A stretch of DNA of 7,045 bases from an uncultured Bilophila sp. GTDB taxonomy: Bacteria > Desulfobacterota > Desulfovibrionia > Desulfovibrionales > Desulfovibrionaceae. This document shows, piece by piece, positions 1 through 5,568 of this stretch (its first letter is position 1; each line of letters begins with the position of its first letter). The notes under the pieces are model-generated. The model was not told the DNA's origin and did not search any database. It worked only from the letters and a program-made list of their open reading frames with translations. Both the position numbers and the translations under genes were made by a program. The stretch spans positions 1 to 7,045 of the forward strand of contig CABKMN010000122.1 in the NCBI GenBank assembly GCA_902373525.1. Direction: 5' to 3'.

Positions 1-88
1 CTCCTGACGTAACAAACTGGGGGAAGGGAGGGAAAACCTTTCTCCAGAAAGGTTTTCCCTCCCTTCCCCCAGTTTGTTACGTCAGGAG
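1..88. repeat. Perfect 88-base palindrome (43-base arms, 2-base centre), likely bidirectional terminator or attenuator
   Basis: Every base from 1 to 43 pairs with its partner from 88 back to 46, leaving only CC at 44-45 unpaired. The core is CCTTTCT-CC-AGAAAGG, flanked by AAAA on the left and TTTT on the right, so on either strand it looks like a short stem followed by a T-run, the form of a bidirectional intrinsic terminator. The outer arms add G/A-rich and then mixed sequence. It lies directly before the activase gene, where the end of the cognate glycyl radical enzyme gene would be expected further upstream. The first window base is already paired, so the arms might extend further left. 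A related, cut-off element ends the window. Confidence 0.93.
84..88 (+). promoter_or_regulatory. Activase ribosome binding site buried in the palindrome
   Basis: AGGAG at 84-88 lies eight bases before the ATG at 97 and is the only good Shine-Dalgarno sequence for the activase. It is the outermost part of the palindrome's right arm and pairs exactly with CTCCT at 1-5. In a transcript entering from upstream, the site would therefore be sequestered when the hairpin folds. That this limits activase translation relative to an upstream gene is inference. Confidence 0.7.
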
Positions 89-96
89 TATCCATC

Positions 97-1005
97 ATGC
101 TGGACAGGCAACGGACGGGCATCGTGTTTAATGTACAGAAATTCAGCGTCCACGACGGCGAAGGCATCCGTACGCTGGTGTTCCTGAAAGGCTGCCCGCT
201 GCACTGCCCGTGGTGCAGCAACCCGGAATCGCAGCGCCGTGAACCGGAGCGCGCCTACAATTCCTCGCGCTGCCTGACCGCCGCCGTGTGCGGGCGCTGC
301 GCCAAGGCGTGCCCGACCGGCGCGGTGAGCGTCGTCAACGGGATGATTCGTTTCGACCGTGCGAAGTGTACGGGCTGCAACGCCTGCGTCCGGGCCTGTC
401 CGAGCGGTGCCCAGACGGTCTACGGCGAAACCATGAGCGTGGACGACATCCTCAGGCGCGTGGAGGAGGACGGCGTGTTCTATTCCCGGTCCGGCGGCGG
501 AGTGACCCTGTCCGGGGGCGAGGCGCTGACCCAGCCGGAATTCGCGCTGGCCCTGCTCCGCGAAGCCCGCCGCCGCCACATCCACACCACCATCGAAACC
601 TGCGGGCACTATCCTACGGAGGTGCTCGACGAGGCCTGCCGTTCCCTCGACGCCCTGATCTTCGACGTCAAATGTCTGGATTCCGAACGCCACAAGCGGT
701 TCACCGGCGTGGGCAACGAGCTTATCCTCAAGAACATCAACCATGTGTTCGAACATCTTCCGGACCTTCCCGTCCTCATCCGCACCCCGGTGATCCCCGG
801 CTTCAACGATACGGAAGAGGATATCCTCCGTATTCGTGAAATGATTCCCAAAAGGCCGAACGTCCGCTACGAAGCGCTGACCTACCACCGTCTCGGGCAG
901 CCCAAATACGGCTACCTCGGACGCCGCTACGAACTGGAGGGCGTGAAGGCCGACGACGCGTTTATGAAACGGTTGAACGCCATGCTGAAAGCCTACGAAT
1001 CCTAG
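97..1005 (+). CDS. Glycyl radical enzyme activating enzyme (radical SAM, two extra [4Fe-4S] clusters)
   Basis: This 302-residue protein is a radical SAM activase of the pyruvate formate-lyase activase family. Such enzymes cleave S-adenosylmethionine and abstract a hydrogen from the conserved glycine of a partner glycyl radical enzyme in the cytoplasm. The SAM-cluster motif CxxxCxxC is C33, C37, C40, after the family signature HDGEGIRT (19-26). A ferredoxin-like insert follows, with cysteines C59, C65, C68, C72 and C91, C94, C97, C101, as in activases of the choline, isethionate and 1,2-diol GREs. GGGVTLSGGEAL (133-144) is the SAM-binding GGE region, and the C-terminal YHRLGQPKYGYLG is also typical. 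Length is normal and the gene looks intact. The ATG at 97 has AGGAG eight bases upstream. The partner GRE is not in the window, so the specificity (for example isethionate, dihydroxypropanesulfonate or another substrate) cannot be fixed. A terminator follows, separating it from the next operon. Confidence 0.96.
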   Translation: MLDRQRTGIVFNVQKFSVHDGEGIRTLVFLKGCPLHCPWCSNPESQRREPERAYNSSRCLTAAVCGRCAKACPTGAVSVVNGMIRFDRAKCTGCNACVRACPSGAQTVYGETMSVDDILRRVEEDGVFYSRSGGGVTLSGGEALTQPEFALALLREARRRHIHTTIETCGHYPTEVLDEACRSLDALIFDVKCLDSERHKRFTGVGNELILKNINHVFEHLPDLPVLIRTPVIPGFNDTEEDILRIREMIPKRPNVRYEALTYHRLGQPKYGYLGRRYELEGVKADDAFMKRLNAMLKAYES

Positions 1006-1049
1006 GCATTCCCTCCTCCTCACCCGCCCCCGAGAGGCGTTTTTCCGGT

Positions 1050-1087
1050 GCCTCCGGTCCTGTATCGTACAGGACCGGAGGCTTTTT
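1050..1087 (+). terminator. Rho-independent terminator after the activase gene
   Basis: A perfect 15-base-pair stem (1050-1064 with 1068-1082) closes a three-base TCG loop and is followed by TTTTT at 1083-1087. It begins 45 bases after the activase stop codon. It should end the upstream GRE/activase transcript, so the amidohydrolase-like gene needs its own promoter. Confidence 0.93.
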
Positions 1088-1130
1088 GGCGTCTTTGACG
1101 GGACCGGAAAGGCCGCGAAGCCGGAAGCTG

Positions 1131-1151
1131 TGTTTTTTTGCATTGCTGAGA
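1131..1151 (+). repeat. Direct repeat copy 1 (20/21 identical to 1240-1260)
   Basis: The copy reads TGTTTTTTTGCA, then T, then TGCTGAGA. The second copy at 1240-1260 differs only at the central base (A instead of T). TTTTTGCA at 1135-1142 also forms an inverted repeat with TGCAAAAA at 1162-1169. It may be a protein-binding site or the trace of a local duplication. Confidence 0.8.
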
Positions 1152-1161
1152 GGCGGAACTG

Positions 1162-1173
1162 TGCAAAAATGCA
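1162..1173. repeat. Short palindrome TGCAAAAATGCA
   Basis: TGCA arms flank an AAAA spacer, and the same TGCA/T-run vocabulary occurs in the direct repeats on either side. It could be part of an operator. It is short enough to occur by chance, so no function is claimed. Confidence 0.35.
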
Positions 1174-1239
1174 TAGAACGCGTTTCTTTCTTTTCTTATC
1201 ATATGTGATATTGAGCGGTTAAAGCGGAAAGGGAGAGTA

Positions 1240-1260
1240 TGTTTTTTTGCAATGCTGAGA
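1240..1260 (+). repeat. Direct repeat copy 2
   Basis: This copy matches 1131-1151 at 20 of 21 positions and lies 109 bases downstream of it. The two copies are about 312 and 421 bases upstream of the -24 element. That is farther than most enhancer sites, though still possible for a looping sigma-54 activator. Confidence 0.8.
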
Positions 1261-1317
1261 AGGGCGCGGCGGCGGTTCGCGAAGGAGGGGAGAGCGGGCC
1301 TAAGAAAAAAGGTGTTA

Positions 1318-1343
1318 TTTCCCGGAGTTGCCGGAACGGGAAA
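1318..1343. repeat. Inverted repeat TTTCCCG-N12-CGGGAAA
   Basis: Seven-base perfect arms (1318-1324 and 1337-1343) are separated by 12 bases, which puts equivalent bases of the arms about two helical turns apart. The centre lies roughly 220 bases upstream of the -24 element. It is a candidate binding site for the dimeric Fis-type domain of the downstream activator. No experimental or comparative support is available here. Confidence 0.35.
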
Positions 1344-1492
1344 AACGGCGTCCGGCGTCCTCTTGATGGGAGCGCCCCGGCAGGTGGGAGGAGGAAGGAC
1401 GCGGGGGCCGGACGGGGCCGGAAAACGGGCCCGGAGGAGGGGTATGGAGAAGCGGAACCGAAAAATGAAAAAGTGAAAAAAAGGCGGGTTAC

Positions 1493-1514
1493 GGAGAAAA
1501 GGACCGTTTTCTTC
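1493..1514. repeat. Inverted repeat near the promoter (GGAGAAAA / TTTTCTTC)
   Basis: The arms 1493-1500 and 1507-1514 match at seven of eight positions around a six-base GGACCG spacer. The centre is about 50 bases upstream of the -24 element, the usual place for a proximal activator or accessory protein. It is a candidate only. Confidence 0.3.
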
Positions 1515-1551
1515 AGTAAAGGGTATCATTAATTGTTTTTTGTTTCACAAA

Positions 1552-1567
1552 TGGCACCCCTCTTGCT
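1552..1567 (+). promoter_or_regulatory. Sigma-54 (-24/-12) promoter
   Basis: TGGCACCCCTCTTGCT matches the sigma-54 consensus TGGCACG-N4-TTGC[AT] at every fixed position except the G after TGGCAC. The GG and GC dinucleotides have the required spacing. Transcription would begin near 1578, giving a leader of about 54 bases before the GTG at 1632. An AT-rich tract (1524-1550) with a partial IHF-like TATCA...TTG match lies just upstream. A sigma-54 activator gene follows the operon, which supports the call. Confidence 0.9.
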
Positions 1568-1618
1568 TTATCACGAGTAACGCTCGCCCGAGGCGATGCG
1601 TCAAACCGTAATGACAAC

Positions 1619-1624
1619 AGGGGA
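1619..1624 (+). promoter_or_regulatory. Ribosome binding site that decides the GTG start
   Basis: AGGGGA lies seven bases before the GTG at 1632. The two in-frame ATG codons upstream (1596 and 1611) have no properly spaced Shine-Dalgarno sequence. Family proteins usually begin with a sequence like IIDFR, which fits the GTG start. Confidence 0.7.
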
Positions 1625-1631
1625 CCATACC

Positions 1632-2465
1632 GTGAAGATCATCGACTTTCGTTTCCGTCCGAACATCCCTTCCACCGTGCAGGGCATGATCGATCATCCC
1701 GTCTTCGGCGAAATGCACGCGCTGTTCAAGTTCCACGAGCGCGCCCACGCCCAGCCCATCGAAGACATCGTGCGCGACATGGAGGCGCAGAACGTGGTCA
1801 AGGGCGTGATCACCAGCCGCGACGCGGAAACCACCTACGGCATCGGTTCGGGCAACAAGGGGGTCATCCCCTTTCTCGAACGGTATCCCGACCGCTTCAT
1901 CGGCATGGCCGGGCTTGATCCGCACAAGGGCATGGACGCCGTGGACGAGCTGAAGTGCATGGTCGTGGAGCACGGGTTCCGGGGCGCGGCCATCGATCCT
2001 TTCCTCGCCAAGATTCCCGCCAATCACGCCAAGTATTACCCCATCTACGCCAAGTGCTGCGAACTGGACGTTCCGGTCGTGATCAGCACGGGCATGGCGA
2101 CGCTGGTGGACGGGGCCGATCCCGAACACTGTCATCCCCGCTGCATCGATGCGGTGGCCCGGGATTTCCCCAAGCTCAGGATCGTGGTCAGCCACGGCTG
2201 CTATCCGTGGGTCAACGAGATCATCATGGTCGTGCAGCGCAACCGTCACGTCTACCTTGAACTTTCCGAATACGAGCAGTCGCCTTTCTCCGAAGGCTAC
2301 ATTCAGGCCGCGAACACCATGATCGGCGACAAGATCGTGTTCGCCAGCGCCCACCCGTTCCTCGATTTCAAGGGCCAGATCGCCCTGTACAGGAAGCTGC
2401 CGTTCAGCCCGCAGGTCCTTGAAAACATTTTCTACAACAACGCGGCGAGATTGCTGGGGCTGTAG
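1632..2465 (+). CDS. Amidohydrolase-fold (PF04909-type) protein with degenerate metal site
   Basis: With a GTG start the product has 277 residues, normal for the amidohydrolase_2 family of TIM-barrel hydrolases, lactonases and decarboxylases. The family pattern is clear: KIIDFRFRP at the N-terminus, FIGMAGLDP, GFRGAAIDPF, a strand ending VVISTG, VSHGCYPWVNE, a VYLELS strand, FASAHP and NNAARLLGL. The usual ligands are mostly absent, however. HxH on strand 1 is replaced by RFR (R7, R9), the histidine of the usual HTG is S152, and the aspartate of GSDYP is A240. Only H188 remains in its family position. It is probably cytoplasmic, as no signal peptide is visible. As first gene of the sigma-54 operon ahead of the TRAP transporter, it probably acts on or binds the imported compound or a product. 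It may be metal-free, rebuilt or non-catalytic, and the substrate is unknown. In-frame ATGs at 1596 and 1611 are alternative starts. Confidence 0.88.
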   Translation: MKIIDFRFRPNIPSTVQGMIDHPVFGEMHALFKFHERAHAQPIEDIVRDMEAQNVVKGVITSRDAETTYGIGSGNKGVIPFLERYPDRFIGMAGLDPHKGMDAVDELKCMVVEHGFRGAAIDPFLAKIPANHAKYYPIYAKCCELDVPVVISTGMATLVDGADPEHCHPRCIDAVARDFPKLRIVVSHGCYPWVNEIIMVVQRNRHVYLELSEYEQSPFSEGYIQAANTMIGDKIVFASAHPFLDFKGQIALYRKLPFSPQVLENIFYNNAARLLGL

Positions 2466-2482
2466 GCCCGGCAAAGCCGCTT

Positions 2483-2514
2483 CGCCGCATCGGGCCGGGG
2501 GGCCCGGCGCGGCG
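2483..2514 (+). other. GC-rich intercistronic hairpin after the amidohydrolase-like gene
   Basis: A 14-position stem (2483-2496 with 2501-2514) closes a GGGG loop, with one A/C mismatch and one T/G wobble. No T-run follows, so it is not a standard terminator. It begins 18 bases after the stop codon and more probably stabilises or punctuates the polycistronic mRNA. Confidence 0.6.
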
Positions 2515-2570
2515 GGATGCAGAGGCCGTTCCCATAAGGGGGAGAGGGGCATCCGCCCCAATCGGAATCA

Positions 2571-2587
2571 ATCTCCGTATCGGAGAT
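2571..2587 (+). other. Small hairpin just upstream of the dctP ribosome binding site
   Basis: ATCTCCG (2571-2577) pairs perfectly with CGGAGAT (2581-2587) around a TAT loop. It ends five bases before the GAGGAG Shine-Dalgarno sequence (2593-2598). It leaves the ribosome site exposed and could protect the 5' end of a processed dctP message. Function is inferred. Confidence 0.5.
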
Positions 2588-2605
2588 GCAGAGAGGAGAA
2601 ACAGT

Positions 2606-3604
2606 ATGAGACGTTTTCTGACCGCTTTCGCAGCCGCCGTATTGATGCTGTCGCTCGGCACGGCCAACGCCGCCGAGTACAAGAAGATGACCATCCGCGC
2701 CGCCACCGCCAACCCGCAGGGCAGCCTTCACGTCGTCGCCATCGACAAGTTCAAGGAGATTGTCGAGAAGGAATCCGGCGGCGCGATCACCGTGCAGACC
2801 TTCTACGGCGGTTCGCTCGGCGACGAGCAGGCCAACGTCAAGCAGCTCCGCAACGCCGAAATCCACCTCGCCGTGCTCGCCGCCGGGAACCTGACCCCTT
2901 TCGCTCCGCAGGCCGGGGTGTTCATCCTTCCCTATATGTTCCCGAAGATTTCCGATGCCGAAAAGCTGTTCAGCAATGACGCCTTCATGAAGAAGACCGC
3001 CGACGCCATCGCCAAGCAGAGCCGCACCCGGCCCCTCGCCTGGCTCGCCGGAGGCTATCGCATCATCACCAACTCCAAGAAGCCCATCAGCAGCATGCCC
3101 GACCTCAAGGGCCTGAAGATTCGTGTCCCCGCCGTGGAACTCCAGCTTGCCGCCTTCCGTTCGTGGGGCGTGGAACCCCACCCGCTGGCGTGGTCCGAAA
3201 CCTTCAACGCGCTCCAGCAGGGCGTCGCCGACGGTCAGGAAAACCCGCACGCCATCAACCGCGACCAGAAGTTCTGGGAAGTGCAGAAGTACATCACCAA
3301 CATCCACTACATGCTCTGGGTCGGCCCCATGCTCGTGAGCGACCCGTGGTTCCGCAAGCTTGACCCGCAGACCAAGGCCCTCGTGGAAAAGGCCGCCGTG
3401 GAAGCCGCCGCCTACGAATGGAAGTGGTCCGCCGAGCAGGATGAAATCGCCCTCAAGGAATGCCTCGATCACGGCATGGTCATCAGCGACGTGACCGACG
3501 AACCCGCCTGGACCGAAGCCGCGCGCTCCGTGTGGCCCCAGTTCTACGACAAGGTCGGCGGCAAGGCCCTTGTGGATGAAGCCCTCGCCATCATGCGGCA
3601 GTAA
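2606..3604 (+). CDS. dctP: TRAP transporter periplasmic solute-binding protein (DctP family)
   Basis: This is a 332-residue DctP-type binding protein, the high-affinity periplasmic receptor of a tripartite ATP-independent transporter. A Sec signal peptide is evident: MRRF, a hydrophobic stretch to about residue 18, then ANA with cleavage probably after A22. Family hallmarks follow: GSLGDE, the LKGLKIRVPAV segment whose R173 is the conserved arginine that normally salt-bridges the ligand carboxylate, and GVADGQENP. Ligands of this family are mostly carboxylates, with sulfonates also known. The sequence does not identify this one. GAGGAG (2593-2598) lies seven bases before the ATG. The gene sits between an upstream leader hairpin and a GC-rich hairpin separating it from dctQ, a common arrangement for making more receptor than membrane subunits. 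It is intact and of usual length. Confidence 0.96.
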   Translation: MRRFLTAFAAAVLMLSLGTANAAEYKKMTIRAATANPQGSLHVVAIDKFKEIVEKESGGAITVQTFYGGSLGDEQANVKQLRNAEIHLAVLAAGNLTPFAPQAGVFILPYMFPKISDAEKLFSNDAFMKKTADAIAKQSRTRPLAWLAGGYRIITNSKKPISSMPDLKGLKIRVPAVELQLAAFRSWGVEPHPLAWSETFNALQQGVADGQENPHAINRDQKFWEVQKYITNIHYMLWVGPMLVSDPWFRKLDPQTKALVEKAAVEAAAYEWKWSAEQDEIALKECLDHGMVISDVTDEPAWTEAARSVWPQFYDKVGGKALVDEALAIMRQ

Positions 3605-3613
3605 CAGGACGTC

Positions 3614-3639
3614 CGGCGCGCGGGCTGCCCCGCGCGCCG
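3614..3639 (+). other. GC-only hairpin between dctP and dctQ
   Basis: Eleven G-C pairs (3614-3624 with 3629-3639) close a CTGC loop, ten bases after the dctP stop and seven before the CGGAGG site of dctQ (3647-3652). No T-run follows. It may protect the dctP message from 3' decay and lower dctQM expression. Confidence 0.75.
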
Positions 3640-3655
3640 CGGTTTCGGAGGCATT

Positions 3656-4162
3656 ATGTCTTTGCTCAAGAACATCTACGACTACTTCGAAGAAGGCGCC
3701 TGCGCGCTGTTCGTGGCGGTCATGGTCATCTGCCTGTTCCTTCAGGTGCTCATGCGGATCACCGTGGGCTCGTCGATAGCCTGGACGGAGGAGCTTTCCC
3801 GCTACAGTTTTCTCTGGGCCGTGTACGTCGGGGCCGCCCTCGCCGTGAAACGCGGCGGGCATGTCCGCATCACCGCGCAGTTCATGTGCCTTTCCACCCG
3901 CTGGCGGCTGGTGTTCCGCGTCATCGGCGACATCATCTGGATCGGCTTTTCCCTCTATGTGGCCTGGATCGGCGTCGAGTGCATCGAGGAAGGGCTGTAT
4001 TACCCCGAAATGTCCCCCACCCTCGGCGTCGTCAAGGCGTGGGTGGAATGCATCATCCCGTTCAGTTTCGTACTGGTCAGCTGGCGCATCGTTGAGGAAT
4101 ACGTCGTGCGCTGGCGCAACGGCACCCTGAGCGAACTGGTCCGTTACGAGGAGGCAGCCTGA
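3656..4162 (+). CDS. dctQ: TRAP transporter small membrane subunit (DctQ family)
   Basis: The 168-residue product is the small integral membrane subunit that partners the large channel subunit and docks the loaded binding protein. Four hydrophobic segments are visible, at about residues 15-36, 48-64, 84-108 and 126-147. The family signature AWTEELSRYSFLWAVYVGAALAVK lies around the second segment, followed by RGGHVRI. The start ATG has CGGAGG four bases upstream. The stop codon overlaps the dctM start by one base (TGATG), so the two are translationally coupled, as expected for a stoichiometric membrane complex. Length and topology are normal for the family. The identification is secure; the substrate is set by DctP and DctM. 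Confidence 0.95.
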   Translation: MSLLKNIYDYFEEGACALFVAVMVICLFLQVLMRITVGSSIAWTEELSRYSFLWAVYVGAALAVKRGGHVRITAQFMCLSTRWRLVFRVIGDIIWIGFSLYVAWIGVECIEEGLYYPEMSPTLGVVKAWVECIIPFSFVLVSWRIVEEYVVRWRNGTLSELVRYEEAA

Positions 4163-5463
4163 TGACGCCCCTAGCCATTGCCCTTATCGTCCTTGTGGCC
4201 ATGTTCCTGCTGGGACTGCCCATCTTCATGTCCCTGATCATTTCCTCGGTGGTCGCCATCCTCGCCGGGGGCGACATCCTGCCCCTGTCGGTCATCCACA
4301 ACTCGCTCTTTGACGGCCTGAACCTGTTCCCGCTGCTGGCCATCCCCTGTTTCGTGGTCGCGGGCACGTTGATGGAGTTCGGCAACATCACGCAGCAGAT
4401 CGTGGACGTGGTGAAGCAGCTTGTGGGCCGCGTCTATGGCGGGCTCGGCATCACCACCATTCTCGCCTGCACCTTCTTCGCCGCCATCTCGGGCTCCGGG
4501 CCGGGAACCGTCGCCGCCGTGGGCACGATCCTGATCCCCGCCATGGCCCGCAACGGCTACTCCAAGGACTACGCCGCCGCGGCGGCCTCCTCGGGCGGCA
4601 CCATCGGCATCCTGATCCCGCCGTCCAATCCGATGATCATCTACGCGATCCTCGGCAACCTGTCCGTGACCGCCATGTTCACGGCGGGATTCATTCCCGG
4701 CTTCATCGTCGCCTTCGCGATGATCATGACCGCGTATCTGCTGGCGAAGAAGAACGGCTTCAAGGGCGACGTGAACGCCGCGCCCTTCGACCTGAAGATT
4801 TTCCTCAAGAGCTGCGGCAAGTGCGGGTTCGCGCTGGCGACGCCCTTCATCATCCTCGGTTCCATCTACACCGGCTGGGCGACGCCCGTTGAGGCTTCCG
4901 TGGTCGCCATCGTGTGGGCGCTGTTCGTAGGCGTCGTGATCAACCGGGCGCTCCGGCCCCGGCACATCTACAAGGCCCTGCTCGAAGGCGCGATGACCTG
5001 CGGCGCGGTGCTGCTCATCGTGGGCGCGTCCACCCTGTTCGGCAAGATACTGACCTTCGAGGAAGCCCCGCAGCGTCTGGCGGCCATCGTGCTCGGCATC
5101 TCCGACGATCCGCACCTCGTGCTCCTGATGATCATCGGCGTGCTGTACGTCCTCGGCATGTTCATGGAAACGCTGGCGACCATCATCATTCTGGTCCCGG
5201 TGCTGCTGCCCATGATCCTCCAGCTCGGCATCGACCCGATCCACTTCGGCATCATTCTGGTCGTGACCAACAACGTCGCCATGCTGACGCCGCCGCTCGG
5301 GGTCAACCTGTTCGTGGCGTCGCGGATAGCGGGGCTTTCGGTGGAGCGCATCTCCGTCGCGGTCATCCCCTATCTGATCGCCCTGACTCTGTGCATCCTG
5401 CTGTTCACCTTCGTCCCGGCGATCAGCACCTTCCTGCCCAATCTCATGGGGTACGGCCAGTAG
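4162..5463 (+). CDS. dctM: TRAP transporter large membrane subunit (DctM family)
   Basis: The 433-residue product is the large subunit that forms the transport path and couples solute import to an ion gradient, usually sodium. It is hydrophobic throughout, in keeping with the 11-12 segments typical of DctM. The first inverted repeat contains GGTIGILIPPSNPM (145-158) and the second TPPLGVNLF (376-384), the two re-entrant-loop signatures of the ion transporter superfamily. SGSGPGTVAAVGTI precedes the first loop. The Shine-Dalgarno GAGGAGG (4148-4154) lies inside the end of dctQ, seven bases before the ATG. The gene is complete, and a terminator follows 23 bases after its stop, so it is the last gene of the operon. 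Confidence 0.96.
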   Translation: MTPLAIALIVLVAMFLLGLPIFMSLIISSVVAILAGGDILPLSVIHNSLFDGLNLFPLLAIPCFVVAGTLMEFGNITQQIVDVVKQLVGRVYGGLGITTILACTFFAAISGSGPGTVAAVGTILIPAMARNGYSKDYAAAAASSGGTIGILIPPSNPMIIYAILGNLSVTAMFTAGFIPGFIVAFAMIMTAYLLAKKNGFKGDVNAAPFDLKIFLKSCGKCGFALATPFIILGSIYTGWATPVEASVVAIVWALFVGVVINRALRPRHIYKALLEGAMTCGAVLLIVGASTLFGKILTFEEAPQRLAAIVLGISDDPHLVLLMIIGVLYVLGMFMETLATIIILVPVLLPMILQLGIDPIHFGIILVVTNNVAMLTPPLGVNLFVASRIAGLSVERISVAVIPYLIALTLCILLFTFVPAISTFLPNLMGYGQ

Positions 5464-5486
5464 CCTCCGCATTCTCTTCCCCCAGT

Positions 5487-5521
5487 GGCTCCGTCCGGCT
5501 CGATTCCGGGCGGGGCCTTTT
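5487..5521 (+). terminator. Rho-independent terminator after dctM
   Basis: A 12-pair stem (5487-5498 with 5506-5517, two of them T/G wobbles) closes a seven-base loop and is followed directly by TTTT. It should end the amidohydrolase-dctPQM transcript and separate it from the regulator gene. Confidence 0.8.
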
Positions 5522-5540
5522 CGTCTTCCCTCCGCCCGTT

Positions 5541-5568
5541 TGCTTTTTGACCCGCAATACGGCATAAA
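5541..5568 (+). promoter_or_regulatory. Weak candidate sigma-70 promoter of the regulator gene
   Basis: TTGCTT (5540-5545 region) and CATAAA (5563-5568) are about 17 bases apart and are partial matches to -35 and -10 boxes. TTGACC at 5547-5552 is a better -35 match but has no well-spaced -10. The segment is the AT-rich gap between the dctM terminator and the regulator, so a promoter is expected here. The exact boxes are uncertain. Confidence 0.25.

Larger units (their letters stand above)
1088..1551. other. Gene-free upstream control region of the sigma-54 operon
   Basis: I see no credible gene in this stretch. Short open frames exist but lack ribosome binding sites and use codons such as AGA, AGG, GGA and CTA that the neighbouring genes avoid. 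The left part (about 1130-1250) is comparatively AT-rich and has T-runs and a 21-base direct repeat. The right part (about 1255-1505) is strongly purine-rich on the plus strand. Several inverted repeats are listed separately. Its length and its position upstream of a -24/-12 promoter fit a region carrying enhancer sites for a sigma-54 activator. Confidence 0.6.

Noticed and set aside
1198..1209. ATCA-TATG-TGAT palindrome resembling a CRP/FNR-type site
   Set aside because: The half-sites are in the opposite orientation to the FNR consensus and too short for CRP; no promoter is visible next to it.
1239..1532. Overlapping short open frames between the activase and the sigma-54 promoter, one (1252-1476) with a Walker A-like GVAGTGKT
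   Set aside because: No ribosome binding site before either start, a strongly basic low-complexity product, codon use (AGA, AGG, GGA, CTA) unlike the neighbours, and no other ATPase motif. The P-loop match is probably chance in G-rich sequence.
1596..1631. Upstream ATG starts at 1596 and 1611 for the amidohydrolase-like gene
   Set aside because: No correctly spaced Shine-Dalgarno sequence; the added MRQTVMTTGDHT is not family-like, whereas GTG at 1632 has AGGGGA seven bases upstream and gives the expected IIDFR start.
2432..3862. Long minus-strand open frame (476 codons) opposite dctP
   Set aside because: It is the complement of the GC-biased dctP/dctQ reading frames; its product is rich in G, H, D and V with no recognisable family. 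Same reasoning for minus-strand frames at 1545-2561, 4171-5565 and 5592-6944.
5476..5486. CTTCCCCCAGT after dctM matches part of the first palindrome (62-73)
   Set aside because: Only 11 pyrimidine-rich bases match, without the AACCTTTCT/AGAAAGGTT core, so it is probably coincidence.
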